Origin: Hydrangea macrophylla
Lineage: Eukaryota; Streptophyta; Magnoliopsida; Cornales; Hydrangeaceae
Direction: 5' to 3'
DNA: 64,000 nt
Assembly: GCA_033977485.1 (NCBI GenBank)
Contig: CM066994.1
Coordinates: 87,328,371 to 87,392,370 of the forward strand
In this document: positions 22,592 through 35,293 of the stretch, piece after piece
Numbering within the stretch: position 1 is the first letter of the stretch
Layout of the letters: every line of letters begins with the position of its first letter
Notes under the pieces: generated by a model
The model's database searches: none
Told to the model about the DNA's origin: nothing
The model's input: only the letters and a program-made list of their open reading frames with translations
Translations under genes and position numbers: made by a program

Positions 22592-24085
22592 ATCTTCAAC
22601 CCTAGTCGACTCGGCTGTTCCTTCTTCTAACCCTGATCTGATCAAACGGCTGTTCGGAGCTCTGACCCAGAAAGGAGTACAACTTTTCGGTCCTATCTTT
22701 TCTTATCTGGTTTATTTAGGGATTTTCAAATAATCAGGTATCTTTATTGCAAAAGAATTTTTCAAAGAATGATATAAGAAGGTGGATTTACAAAGATGGA
22801 AATCATAAATGGAAAATCATTTCCTTTTTCAAAAACATTTTTCTTAAAATCAAAGAAATCTTTTCAAGCTTTCAAAATTCTGAGGAAAACAAATCTTTTC
22901 TTTTGAAAGTAAATTAGAGGCGTCGCACTCGTGAGTCGTATATGCAATGCTCGTGTAGTGCATGCAAATGCAGATGAAATGCAATCTAATCTAAATGCAA
23001 TGCACCTTAATCTAGCTTAGACCTAGCACATCAGCACATAAGCACATAAGATTCCTTGAGTATGCTAATCACCCTACTAATCCAATCATTATCCAAGGAT
23101 TTTGAGTTTTGAAATTCTTGATGGTTCATGTTTAAAAATTGAAATTTTTCATGAAAATCTTTGAAAGAGATGGGGAGATTTGTAATTTTTCAAAATCAAA
23201 TTGAACCATCAATGCTTGTGGTGAGAAATCATGATTCTTAAAAATTGAGGTGGGAATTTTGAAATTCTAAGATCTGAGAGGAAGATTTTGAAATTGAATC
23301 ATCATGATTTCTTGAAGACCAAAGTAAAATTTTTTTTTGAAATTCTCTAAAATCTAGGAGAATTTGAAATTGAATCATCAAAGTGTGATCATGATTTCTG
23401 GAAATAGGAATTTTGAAATTCTCTAAAATCTAAGGAGAATTTTGGAAAGATTTTGTGAAAGTGAATCTCAAAGCAAATTTTCAAAAGGGATATTCTTGGA
23501 ATTTTCAAAAGACTTGGGGTTTTTCAAAGAAGTGCTTATAGTTTCAAAAATTTTCAAAATTGTCCTCAAATAATGATTGGATGTTCGGATAAAGACCATA
23601 CTATCCTAGAGGAATCCACCATACAAGGTTTGATGATGCCTTCGCATACACGTCCTCATCATCCACATAATCCCTTACGGGCAAGCGCAAGTAATTCATC
23701 ACATTGTCCTAATCAAAGATGATAATCAAGATCCTAATTGAAGGGTTCTATAGAAACTATATGCAAAGGCCGGGTTTTAGTCTCATAAAGGGTCCATTAG
23801 CAAGCTCAGCGGTGTGGTTGACCGCCTCCCCGAGGGCGTGCCGTTCACACATAGGCTCTATATACCGCACGCGGTACAAGGCTAACGGTGACTACATGCT
23901 ACCAAAACTCTTGACAAATAGAGGAAAGAGGACCCTCTATCTTCAAGGCAATGATCTCAAGCAGTCGCGGTGAAAGAACAATGCAAGTGCAAATGCAGGC
24001 AGAAACAACATGATTATTGAATTAATAACAAGGATATTCATTGGTTCAAGTCAAACCCTCGAAGAACAAGAAACCATCGGTTTCA
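22592..24085 (-). other. Tat-1 5' leader
   Basis: About 1.5 kb between PBS and gag. It is AT-rich at 22690-23600 with repeated phrases of the type TTTTGAAATTCT, and more mixed at 23600-24085. I see no ORF1 of the kind found upstream of gag in some Ogre elements. Confidence 0.7.
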
Positions 24086-24111
24086 TGTTCAAATCCCCAG
24101 CAGAGTCGCCA
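24086..24111 (-). promoter_or_regulatory. Tat-1 primer binding site
   Basis: The minus strand after the LTR has a 3-nt spacer and then TGGCGACTCTGCTGGGGA followed by TTTGAACA. Its complement ends CCA and contains a T-loop-like TTCAAATCC, as expected of a tRNA 3' end. Tat/Ogre elements commonly use tRNA-Arg; that assignment is from family knowledge. Confidence 0.88.
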
Positions 24112-24114
24112 GAT

Positions 24115-27100
24115 TGTGGACCACTGCGAATGAGGAGGTCCTGACGCTCTCCCTCGATAGTGTCCCGGGACGGATCCCAAGGAGCACACTTCAGGGAAAA
24201 CTAGGACTTCCTCACGCGATCCTAGAGACAAAGAGTCGCCACCTAATTTTTATCGGGAATTAGGAAACCCAAGTTTGACTCGCCCAAAATTGAATAAGGT
24301 TACTCGCCCTTCATTACCAGAAACAAGGTTCGGGGGTCTTGGTACGAGAGGGGAAGGAGCCCAAGCAGGACTAAAGCACCCCCTCCTCGCCCTACCGAAT
24401 GGTAGGCCTTGATTCAAATATCCTTGTTATTAATTCATAATAGATGTTGTTTCCTCAAACATACTAGATAGATATATACATGGCAAAAAGAAACATCTAA
24501 TGAAAATCATTTCAAGAGACTAAATCAAGTAGAAAGCGGATGCTCATGCAATACAAGGGAGAAGTATACTCACAGTGGCTAGTCCCGCCCGGGACCGATG
24601 CAAATAAAGTAAACATGTCATGATATGCAAAGGGAACGAGAAGACTTACATTGGTTGACTCAAGCGGAGTCGCGAAAGCAAAAAGAATGGAAACGTGCAA
24701 TGCAATCATGCAACAATCCTAGATAAGATGTCTCTAACAAATAATCATATAAACGGAGACTATCCTAAAGGAAATGTGTCGTTGAAATCAAAGTTGTAAA
24801 CCTAGAAAAATTCTAAAAGAAAGGATAGAGATAGTACACGATACATGGGCACTAAGCCACATGTAGACGAGGCAAACCACAAATCGAAGTCCGGGTCCGA
24901 GGCACTTAATTCTCTGCACTAATACACCAAAGAATACCCAAGCATTGCAAAAATACAAGCAAACAAATGATATGCATGATAAACAAAGAAAACATGTCAT
25001 CAATCAAATTTCCAGATTCAGCAACCTCTAATGAATCCTATCAAAAGTGGTCTTAAACATGAGCTGGATAAAAACCCTTTTACAGAAAGTTAGATACATG
25101 TCTTAGGGAACTTCTCCAAAAAGTGGGACCTCAATATCAATTTTATTGTTTGAGAAATAAATGTTTTGGGAACAGTGGATCAGGACTGTCCATTGTTCTT
25201 GTAAAAATCATAATTAAATCTACAAAAATCATATGAAGCTCTATTTGGTGTCAAAAGAAAGCTATTTCATTGTAGTATATGATAAAAATAAACCCATGGA
25301 CATTCTGTAATCACAAGGTTTCTGAAAAAGTGTTTTAAACAAACTCTGTTATTCTGGAAATTTGGTATCATTTGACAAATGAATGCAAAACATAATAGAA
25401 GTATAATAGAAGTTCATGAATCATGTTAACCAAGTTGATTTAAGCTTTTGATCTCTCATCCATTTATCCTAGGTGATTTCTAAACCAAGTTTTATTCATC
25501 AATTGTTGTTGAGTGATCAAGGTATGACCATTTTGTATACATGATCATATTTGTAATTAAACTTAGAAAATTCCAGAATAGTTGTATCAACTTTAAACGC
25601 TTAGAAAACGATCCTAACTCGATCGTATGCTCACGATTTTACATCGGCATATAGATATATGAGTTAGGAATCATCCCCAAAAAGCGGAACGTCGATAACT
25701 ATTATAGATTTTCTGAAATTCAATCACAAAGAGACGATGTTCAAATCTGTCAACCGATTTCTCAACAATTTCTAAAAATAGTATATGAATCCTAAAAGCT
25801 CTCAAAACGGACCGGATGAAAGCTAATTCATCAAAGTTTACTCAGAAAATTTGAAATCCATCAAACTATGGGTTTTGATGGACCAAATCTAATGGACAAA
25901 ACCAATCTGCTTTGCTGAATTTTTATCTAGTTCATTTTAAAGTGTGAGGAAAACATTTTAGTGATAGTTGAAGCTTATTAGAGAGATCAAACTCATAGAT
26001 CAACTTAATTATCATGATTCCCAATCAATTTAGCCCTCAAGTTCTATGAAGAACTTTTAGATCAAGGATCAAAGGGACTTATAAATATCATGTTGGAGAT
26101 GAACTTCAATAGGAATCCTAGGTAATAGGAATAATCAAGAGATAGGTATGAACATAGAAATCATCCTTCTCATAGACCATATTTCCAAACCATCATGGAA
26201 TTCAAAATAGATATATGTATATATATATAATCATGTATGCATGAATCTAAACTAAAATTGAAGAATGAAACCAAAATTGAAAATCAAAGTGAAAAACAAT
26301 CTCTAATTGTAAATTATCAATAAAAATCAAAGAGATTTGGATCTAACTATGTGAGTGTGTGAAGAACATGAGAGGAAGAAGATGAGTGTTCTAATAAGTA
26401 GAAATAGAACTAAGTTAGATCCAAATCTTATAGATCTATATATACAAAGTAGGAATTAGAGATGAACTATAGTGTTTACCTCTTGGAGGATTCTCAATTA
26501 CAAGACCAAAATTGATTTGAAGATCTTCTTCTTCAAGTGTTATTCAAGTGTTCTTCAAGCACTCATCCATGGAAGTTGAGGGAGGCAATTGATGTTCAAA
26601 TTGTGGTCTAATTAGCCTGAGTTAATCTAAATTCAATTCATAATTTTCTCTCTCTAGAATTCACCTAAATTGAAAGTATATTCAAAGTATACTTATCTCT
26701 CTTGTATGTGCTTCTATGTGTGTTTGTATCTCCAAGTATATTCAAGTGTATCTCTTCCAAGTGTCTAGTGTGTTAAGATGTGATCTCATATGAGATGTAT
26801 GAGATCTTATATAGAGTTTTGAAGACTTAGCTCTTAAGTTTCAGGGTTAAAACAGGATTTTTAGAGCTTAAAAGAGGGTTAAAATGGCCATTTCGGAGCC
26901 TAATACGCAATTTCCAGGCAATTTCCTCGCAGTGGAAAGCTTCTAGAAGGGTCTGGAACTCAAAAAGCTCCGTGGAGGACACAAATGGAAGTGGCGGTTA
27001 TGGTGGGACCCGCCACCCCCATACCCAAAACCGCCATTTACTATTTGGGTCCCTCTGGTCACCCACAAGCTCTGTTTCAAAAATCACGTGCACTGCTTTT

Positions 27101-27600
27101 CCAGATTTTTGTAAAAATGCTTTTTGGTGTCCGAAATCGTCCGTTTACGTACCGTTGGAAAGCTGTCAGGTTGAATTTCAGTATAAAAATATTTCCAGAG
27201 GTTTTATAATGAGAATTGAAGTCCAATTGAAGTCCGGAAGTCCTCCGGAACTTTCGTCGTCTTTTTGAAATCAAATGACGTCTTTTCCAAAATTGCTTTC
27301 AAATGTGCGTCGATTTCGAACTTTTCTTTAAAATTGAATCTCTGGATACCTAGAATACTGCGTTTAGAACACTTAATGTTCATATAACCCTGAGAGAATA
27401 TGAATTCTGAGAGATGATTTTGACAAAACCGGGATTTATCCATGGAAAAGGGCTTTTCTGAGCTTGAAGTCACCTTCCGAAGTCCGATCTTCTGATTGTG
27501 TGGAATCCAGTACCTTCCACGGGGTACTTTTCATCATCGAATCCTCCAAGACGTTGTCCACCCTAAATCCTATCAGTGTGGTCAAAATTGGGTGTCTACA
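24115..27600 (-). repeat. Tat-1 5' LTR
   Basis: 3,486 bp, nearly identical to 6630-10115. Differences I see: an A indel near 24321, AA versus CC near 24400, T/C near 25128, G/T near 25724, A/C near 26118, G/A at 26936 and an A indel near 27427. This copy would drive the genomic transcript (TATA about 26815-26807, minus strand). It ends at 27600 and is followed by the TTAT duplication. Confidence 0.96.
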
Positions 27601-27604
27601 TTAT

Positions 27605-28005
27605 ACAAGTTATGAGTTCCTATTGACTGTTGACAGCCTTAAGTGTCAATAGGAAAGCTCAGGTCCGTCAATGCACTATAAGCACTAGCATATCAACTAA
27701 GAGCTACACTCTAGTGATTGAGATTAATCACTCCATCCAATGGTAGTTAATTATGCTACAGTGTAGACCTGATGAGGTATCCAGTCTCATCATCCACTGT
27801 GACATATTCTAAGTATCAAAGAATAGTAATTCGTATCTCACTTGTGTGTATCTCATACACACACGAATTACTTACTATGATACTTAAGGATAAAACAATC
27901 ATCTCATGAAAGAAACATACACAATGAAATGTAAAGCTGATATCAATATATTATAATGCTAATGTCTCATACATAAAGTAATGGTTTGAGGGCACAAACC
28001 CAACA
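27605..28005 (-). repeat. copia 5' LTR, outer part
   Basis: Continues the copia LTR beyond Tat-1 and ends GGGCACAAACCCAACA. The end of the solo LTR at 58720-58739 reads almost the same. Confidence 0.9.
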
Positions 28006-28777
28006 TCCTCACCTGTCGTTATCGTGAGCTTCCTCACTTATCATAAGTCCCCCCACTCTGGGTATCTCACCTGTCAGTTATCATAAGCTACCTCGCTTAT
28101 CGTGAGCCTCCTCATTTGTCATAAGTTTTCTCACTTGTCAGTCATTATGAATTCCTCACTTATCTTGAGCCTCCTCACTTCGATTATCATAAGTTTCCCC
28201 AACTGTCAGTTATTATGAGCTCCCTCAGCTATCAGATATCTTTAATTATCATCCTCAAGGACCCTGCATCCGATATATTTCACACTTCCCAAAATTTGAG
28301 AAGTTTGCCCCAAAACCCAGAGTCTTCCAACCTTGGTGTCTTTATCCAAGTCAGTCACTGCATTACAGTCAGGAACACTAGCAAGACACGAGCCCACTCA
28401 GAGTGGCACACGCCCTATAGCACCGGTTCATACTAGGATCAGAATGCTAGACATGATAGAACTCAGGAAATAATTCATATCACATCCATGCATTACATAT
28501 AATCCTCATAACATAGCATCCGCCTATCTTATTATGCATGCGTAATTTGTTCCTTTGTGCCCCAAACTACATCCTGGTCTGATTCCCCTTGGGATACGTA
28601 GGCAGCTCACGCAGAGCACAACCAACATCGGCTTCAACATCTCATTTTTTATTCTTTGCATCTTTACAATGCTTTTTGTCCTAAATCCATAGCCTCCAAA
28701 AGACCTATCTCTTCAAAGCTTTAGCACTCGCTTGTGACATGCGTTACCTCGTAAGTTTATGCCAAAGAAGGGCAAAC
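28006..28777 (+). mobile_element. element a: 3' untranslated region of a Tat-like element
   Basis: From 28006 to about 28235 there is a degenerate tandem repeat with TTATCATAAG and CCTCACTTGTCA cores (unit about 35 bp). The conserved stem-loop motif is at 28564-28612 (AACTACATCCTGGTCTGATT, GGGATACGTAGGCAGC). The PPT GCCAAAGAAGGGCAAAC is at 28761-28777. The rest of the element lies beyond the copia insertion, left of the window. Confidence 0.75.
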
Positions 28778-30180
28778 TATAGACACCCCATTTTGTCGGC
28801 TATCAGATTTAGGAGACCCATAGCTTGGTGGTTCACAATGATTGAAAAAGACTCAAAAAGGACTTCTGAAAGTTAGTTCTATCTCACGAAATAACTCAGA
28901 AAGTGGTACAAATGACCAAAATGCCCAAATGGTCCCAGATTGCCGAAAGTTTTGGAAACACACTACATTGCAAGAAAAGTAATAAAATGAGTTTTAAAGC
29001 AAAATTAGATGAAATTGTCAACTCCCAGAGACCCCCCGGAAGTTCCCGAAAAGTCCACGTTGGCCGATTTGACCAGGGTTTGACCGAAACCATCCAAATT
29101 TTCCAAAAAGTTCTGAGATCATTCTAGATTATGTGAAAGGTACTAAAACAAGTTTTAAAAGAAAGTCAAACGAAGACATCAGCTCCTAGGAACTCCCAGA
29201 TATTCCCAGAACTTCTTGGAGATCCCTAGTTTGACCAGTATGACCTAAAAGTTGGACACAGAGACCAGAGCACCATATCATTTTTCAAATATTTTTCATA
29301 GATACTATAGGTCAATAGCTTTCCAATGGTATATCGCACATAATTTCTAGATTTAAACATATTTATTCTGAATTTTTGAAGGTGAAAAAGGTAATTAAAT
29401 CGGCTTTTATCGCAAATACTACAAAACTTTTCAAAGTGACCTACTACCAAACTATTTTTTTATGAAAATTAGACGACATTAACTTTCCAACGGTATATCA
29501 CAACCTCAATTTGGATTTTGTATGCTTTTTTGTGAATTTTGAACGAAATAGGGCATTTTTGCAAATACCGAAACCTCTGGGGGCCTAAATACAAATTATG
29601 GATTGTTTGAGGAGCAGTGCCACCATGGCACAGGCCAACTACCGCCGTAGCACTCTCCCCCAAAAGTCCATTTTTTGTAATTTTGTTTTGTGGTCCCAAA
29701 TTGAATAATTGAAATCCAAAATGGCGTAGTTTCATGTTCACAGATGTTTGGGAGTAATAGGAGCACTTTTTAAATCACAAACTCCCACCAAATTGGCCTA
29801 TATAAACCCCCCATGACTCCTCATTTTGGGGGTGTCAAATGCAAGTTTATAGAAGTTGTAGAGAGAAAATCGTAGAGATAAGGTTAGAATAGAGAGAAAG
29901 AGAGCTTCCTCCTTTGATTTTCAACAAGAAAGTGAGTTTCCAACCTTGTTTTTACTTCATTACTTCTCTTTACTTCACATTTAATACACCCAACTACCAT
30001 TTTTGATAGTATTTATGAGATAAGAAGCTACTTTCATGTCCAAATGTCCATATATGAGTGAAACACCAAGCTACAAGTCCAAAATCACATTGATTGTCAT
30101 CTATTGATTGTTATTTGCTTACTTGTTTATATATGCTCATCTCTTCTCACCTCATTTCTTTTCTATTTTTCTTTGATTAC
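28778..30180 (+). repeat. element a LTR, left part
   Basis: Begins TATAGACACCCC directly after the PPT (the canonical TG is changed to TA). A TATA box, CTATATAAAC, is at 29798-29807 and a GTGCCACCATGGCAC dyad at 29617-29631. Tat-2 inserted at 30180 with an ATTAC duplication, and the LTR resumes at 50264. I cannot find its true 3' end. Confidence 0.7.
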
Positions 30181-30685
30181 TGATGTAGCTCACCTCAGGT
30201 AAAGTTGACGATGATTTGGAATAGCATAGTAGATGGTGATTCCCTAGAGCCAAGTCCTGCACAAAAGTAAAGGGATAGACTCAAGGAGGGTTGTACTCCC
30301 TGAGCCTCCTCCGATGACTAAGTTAGTGGTCAGGAAAAAGAACTGATAATTGGAGTTTTGTCAAGGAGAAGACTGTGTACCTTCTTTGTTGATTCTACCA
30401 ATGTATAAATAAGGAATGACTTCAATAGACTGTGGCCTTTTTGGCGCAGTCCTCCATTACTCTGTGATGTACCGTTGGGTTGGGCCACTTCGCATTTCGC
30501 CACGCATCCCACTTCTTCATTTATGGGACGCTTATCCCAACATTCCTAGAATAGTGAGTGATCATGCGATGTTGGCCCAACGGCTATATGGACCTGTTCA
30601 GTTAAGATGGTATTCAGTGCTACCAACTAGTGTCTCCCATGCCACATATCATAAAGTGGTAGAGGGGCCAAACGATGCCATATTA
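30181..30685 (-). repeat. Tat-2 3' LTR
   Basis: 505 bp. On the minus strand it starts TAATATGGCATC at 30685 (start mutated from TG) after the purine-rich PPT AGAGGGGGGAGTAGC at 30700-30686. It matches the 5' LTR over its full length. Confidence 0.88.
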
Positions 30686-30944
30686 GCTACTCCCCCCTCT
30701 AGTCTCAATTCAGACCCTTGGATTGGGACCCCAATCCCAAGGTGATGTGACACGTCCTACCCACGCGCCCTTGTGAGAATGTGAAATGGCAAGGGTAATG
30801 ATGCTACTTGATGTTCCCGAGGCTAAGGTTTTGAATGAAAAAGGGAGACTTCTAGTTTGATCATTGTATTATTCGACTTCGGAGTAGTCTTCCAAGCGCA
30901 AGGAGACAATTTTTTCAAGTTTTCTTTCCAGCATCTTCAGCAAC
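30686..30944 (-). other. Tat-2 PPT and 3' untranslated region
   Basis: The PPT is at 30686-30700. The remainder is non-coding sequence that lay next to the antisense gene before the Athila-like element inserted; it continues at 39242. Confidence 0.6.
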
Positions 30945-32211
30945 TAATCGGGAGAGAACAAGTCCTAATTACACGCCTTAATTCACATTTGTTAGCACGT
31001 TTTATCTTATTTTAGCGTATTATTTTTTTTGTTTTATGTCAGTATTTGGAAGAAGTAAGGATTCTAGGCTAAATGGGGTTAAAAAGCAAAAGAAAAGAAG
31101 TAGAAAAAGGAATCTCGAGCGTACGGCCCGCTTGTGCGACATTCTAGCCCATCTCCCGCGGCCCGCTCACGCAAGACCCCAAAATTGTGCTCGTACGGCC
31201 CATTTACGCGATCCGTACAAAAAACCAAAAACGTGTATTTTTGTGTACTAAAGATCCCTACGCAAACGAAACTGCCTAATTATGTCTAGAATGTAAAATA
31301 TAGCAGTTATTGTGCGAATTGGTTTAGGAAAGCTTCCTAATTCTTCCAAAAACTATATATATATATATTCTATTATAAATTAATTTTTAGGTTACACGAC
31401 ATTACACAACATTAGATACATCCATATACAATTAAAACTTCAGCCATTGAAGAGAGGAAAGCAAGGAGAAGAAGAAGAAGACCAAGGATTTTCATGGCCT
31501 CCTCCATCAACCTCTTGCCAATCCTTGATTCCTTGGCCGCATAAACCAAGATCTAGGGTTTCAATGAAAACCTAGCCAAGTAATAGGGTGTATTTTATGT
31601 TTTTCTTTTAGTTTTATTATATATGGATGATGATTACATGTTTCGAGAATTTTAAATAATAAAATCATTCTTCTACTTATTAAATCATTACTTTTAAAAT
31701 CTATTCTTGTCTTAGATCTATTTTGAATGTGATGTACTCAATGATCTATATTTACTATGCTTGTAAGGATTATTTACATGTAATGGTGCTTATTTGAATT
31801 ATGATATCAAGTAGCCGAATAGTTCATGCCTAGGAAAGACGAATTGTGCCGCAACCCTAGTTTAGTGTGAGACAATCTGTGCCAACCGAAGATGAATTAT
31901 GTTGGTGCTTGAATCATAGTTATCTTCTTGATGGAGGAATTGGGCTTCTAGCTACAATTCCCCATTATCATCCAACTTAATAAGCTAATTGAATTCATAG
32001 ATACTCTTATTATGAAGCTAGTGGTGGATTTGCAATCCTAGGTTCACTTTAAATATCATTTAAAACAACTTTTAATTGCTTTCATAATTTAGATTTACTT
32101 TCATCGTTCTTAGTTGAATTAAAATCACAGTCAAAATCCGTTTTTCTTAATTAATTAGATTTAGGTTTTAAAATTAAAGTGTACTTTTATATCTTGATTT
32201 TGATAAGATCA
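30945..32211 (+). repeat. Athila-like 5' LTR
   Basis: 1,267 bp, starting TAATCGGG (mutated TG) and ending AAGATCA. Compared with the 3' LTR it lacks about 60 bp near the end, around the phrase CTGTGGGTTCGACCTTTACT. Confidence 0.9.
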
Positions 32212-32216
32212 ATTTT

Positions 32217-32234
32217 TGGCGCCATTGCCGGGAA
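32217..32234 (+). promoter_or_regulatory. Athila-like PBS, tRNA-Asp type
   Basis: TGGCGCCATTGCCGGGAA lies 5 nt after the LTR, two mismatches from the usual Athila tRNA-Asp PBS. Confidence 0.85.
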
Positions 32235-32696
32235 TTGCAATTCACTACCTTTAGTTTCAGAATCTTAGTTTAGTTAATTCGTAAAGATTAGATTAGTTTT
32301 TATTTTTCTTATTTTCCGTTTTGTTTTGAGTTACTAATTTTTCTTTTTGCTTTGTTGTTTCTCAAGTAACCAAATTCTAGAGTGTCGGAGTGGAAAAGCT
32401 TAGCATACCAAAGGAGCTTATGCAATTAAAATAAAATGAAATAAATATACATTGCTTCCTTTAAATTTCGCATCAAATCACTATAAGTCAGGGAGCTGAG
32501 ACGCAATTACTTGCATTAGGTTAGGTGTGGAGTGAGCACTGCATTAGCTAGGAAACCTGGGGCGCTGGGCTTTGACGTGAAACACTGCATAAGGATAATT
32601 ATATGCATCATAGTAGTACTGTGTGCTTGATTACTTGCGTAGTTATTTTCGTTTTTGTTGAGTCGGTCATTGTTTTAGTCTATTTTCTTTTAGTAT
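32235..32696 (+). other. Athila-like leader
   Basis: T-rich untranslated sequence between PBS and the gag ATG; no ORF. Confidence 0.6.
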
Positions 32697-35293
32697 ATGT
32701 TTGGTACACGTTCAAGTAAACCTAAATTACATCTGCTTAATCTTGAACTTGAACGTAGTCTTAGAGTCCTTAGGTCATCAACCCAAGCTTCTAGAGCTCG
32801 GTTGATGTTAGACGACGATTCGACAAAGAAATAGTCATCGTTGTTTGAGTCTGAAATACGGAGTACCTTAAAACGACTAAAGAAACCACGCGTGAATATC
32901 ATTGAACCGATTCCAATGGCCAACTTAGGAAACAACAAAAATAACGTGAACAACCAAAATAACATAAATAATGTAAATAATCATAATATACCCATGCCTC
33001 CTCCTCTTAAAGATTATTTCATTCCTACGGCCTATATGCCACAGGCAAGCATAGAATTATCGGAGGTGATGGCATCTCACTTTGAGATAAATTCATCTAC
33101 CAGTGCGCTACTTCCTTCATTCCATGGTCGTCTTAAAGAAGACCCCTATCAGCACTTAGGAGATTTCCAAGATATATGCTCTACTTTGAAAATACAAAAC
33201 CTAACTGATGATGAGTTAAAATTGAGACTATTCCCATTCTCATTAAAAGAAAAAGCTAAATATTGGCTCCAGTTTCTAGAGCCAAACACAATTAAAATAT
33301 GGGAAGCCTTACACACCGCATTTTTACAAAAGTTTTTCCCCATCACAAGAACTAATCAGATAAGAAAATCGATAACAAACTTTATGATGCAAGATGGGAA
33401 AACGCTTTATGACACTTGGGAACAATTTAAAGAATTGTTACGCTCATGCCCACATCATCAGGTTCCTAAGTGGCAATTGGTTCAGGTCTTCTACGAGGGA
33501 CTTGTTCCCTCAATACATAACACTGTCGATGCCGTTTGTACGGGTACCTTCCTACACAAAAGCGCCGATGAGGCATGGAAAATTTTGAAACGTTAAGTGA
33601 GAATTCGATGCACCAAGCCGTGTCGGTACGCCCTAAGGGGTGTCTTCCACCTAAACTCAAGCGAGAGAAGCATTTTGAGTCGAGTCAGTCAATAGAAATA
33701 CGAGAACTATCTAAAAAACTTGATCGACTTATGGCAATGAACCAAACGACAAGCGCACCCTCTTACAAAGTATGTGCATTATGTTCTGAACCTTCTCATA
33801 ATATCCTTGCATGTCATTCTGCTTCTCAATTTTCAGAATTCGTGGAAAAACACATAAAATCTATTCAACAATTCCCACGAACTAGTTATAATCATGTGCC
33901 GAATAATTTTCGTAATACTTACCGACCCCAATTTCAACAATATGGATATACACAACCCAACCCTCTACCTCATCCACCTCTATGTAATAATGCATTTGAG
34001 AAGAAAGTGTTGGCCTCACTTGAAAATTTTGGTTCGGTTATTCAGTTAGTATACTCTTACACACAATCCATTGCAAAGCTAGAGTCCCAAGTGGGACAAA
34101 TAGCTAATACACTAAACCGGTTGACCGAGAGTAAGTTGCCAAGTCAACCTATTCAAAAACCTAAGGGATAATATGAGGTGGGTGGTACGAATGAGCAAGT
34201 GAACGTTGTTTCAACTAGGACGACTACTCGAGAGGAAGAAGTTATTGAAATTCTGAATAAGAGTGAGAAAGAGGTAAAAATTAATTCAAATAAAGAGATA
34301 GGTGAGAACACGAGTCGAATTAGGAAAAAAAATGAAACGGTCACAACTAACTGTATTCTGAAAATGCCTTTTCCACCAAACGTCGACGAACCTTCACATT
34401 TTTCTAAGAGAGGGTCGAAAATAGAAAATATACTCGAGGTATTTAAACAAGTTAAAATCAATATTCCATTCCTCGATGCAATTAAACAAATACCCGCTTA
34501 CGCTAAATGTCTAAAAGACCTATGAACTTAAAAGAGCAAGTTGTGCAGTCATACTCTGAAACAGGTCTTCCTCACAAAAAAAGTAAGTTCAATCTTCCAA
34601 CACACTCCTCCAAAGTATAAGGATCCCGGTATGCCAACGATCTCATGTATCATAGGTGACACTATCATTCATTGGGCTCTCCTTGAATTAGGGGCGAGTG
34701 TGAATCTTTTACCTTACTCTGTCTATAAACAATTAGGTCCAGGTGAACTTAAACCCACGATCGCTACTATTCAATTAGCGGATTATTCTATTAAAATTCC
34801 TAGAGGAATCATCAAGGAAGTTCTCGTTAAAGTCGATAAATGTTATTATCTAGTTAATTTCATGGTCCTTGACACCGAACCTGTGCTAGAAGTTAGGAAA
34901 TATGGCCAATGCTCGTGTCAACTGTCGAATGGGAGTAATGAAAGTGTCATTTGGGAACATGAATCTTAAATTGAACGTCTTTAACGCTATTGATCAACCT
35001 CCCAAGGCTGACGATTACCTATGTGAGGCGGATAGTGAGGGTAGACAAACGATTGAACTTAATAAAGACATAATTGTGAGTAATGTAAATAATATAGTGG
35101 GTAATGAGCGGATGAATTTAAATAATCCAGACCCTAATGAGGAATTTACTCAGAAGGTACGAAATCGATTTGAACATGAAAAGGGAGAACCGTCGAATGA
35201 ATTAACTCATAACGACCTTGTTTTGCTTTTCACCAGTATCTCCCTATTACATTCAATAGTACAACATCTGAGTTATGGCCTCCTTGAATCTTG
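32697..35293 (+). pseudogene. Athila-like gag-protease, broken
   Basis: Starts at ATG 32697 (MFGTRSSKPK). A TAG at 32832-32834 interrupts it, then the frame is open to 33594 with a gag domain (FHGRLKEDPYQHL, LFPFSLKEKAKYWL). A frame change leads into 33575-34171, which holds a CX2CX4HX4C knuckle (CALCSEPSHNILAC). Further breaks precede a protease remnant at 34541-34969, where LLELGASVNLLP has glutamate where the family has the catalytic aspartate. Homology fades after about 35290. At least two frameshifts and two stops mean it makes no functional protein. Confidence 0.88.

Larger units (their letters stand above)
6630..27600 (-). mobile_element. Tat-1: complete 21-kb Tat/Ogre-type Ty3/gypsy element with antisense PMD gene
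   Basis: The two LTRs (24115-27600 as 5', 6630-10115 as 3') are both 3,486 bp and end TG...CA. The flanks carry TTAT on each side (6626-6629, 27601-27604). The uninterrupted target is visible at about 58340-58390 in the related solo LTR (CTTATACAAG). On the minus strand the order is LTR, PBS, leader, gag-protease, pol (RT, RNase H, second RNase H, integrase), inserted region, PPT, LTR. The second RNase H, the CX2HX4HX4C gag motif, the lack of a chromodomain and the giant size all match the Tat/Ogre group. The LTRs differ by about 6 substitutions and 2 one-base indels by my reading, so insertion is recent. Confidence 0.96.
1..28005 (-). mobile_element. Ty1/copia LTR retrotransposon, partial and interrupted by Tat-1
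   Basis: Read on the minus strand, the order is 5' LTR (28005 down to 5535, interrupted), initiator-tRNA-Met type PBS, a 1.7-kb leader, then gag-protease-integrase-RT-RNase H running off the window at base 1. The integrase-before-RT order identifies Ty1/copia. The 3' LTR lies outside the window. The 5' LTR has the expected TG...CA ends. The flank at 28006 begins TCCTC, the candidate target duplication, but its partner is off the window. The coding region has only one nonsense codon, so the element is fairly young but older than the Tat-1 insertion it hosts. Confidence 0.93.
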
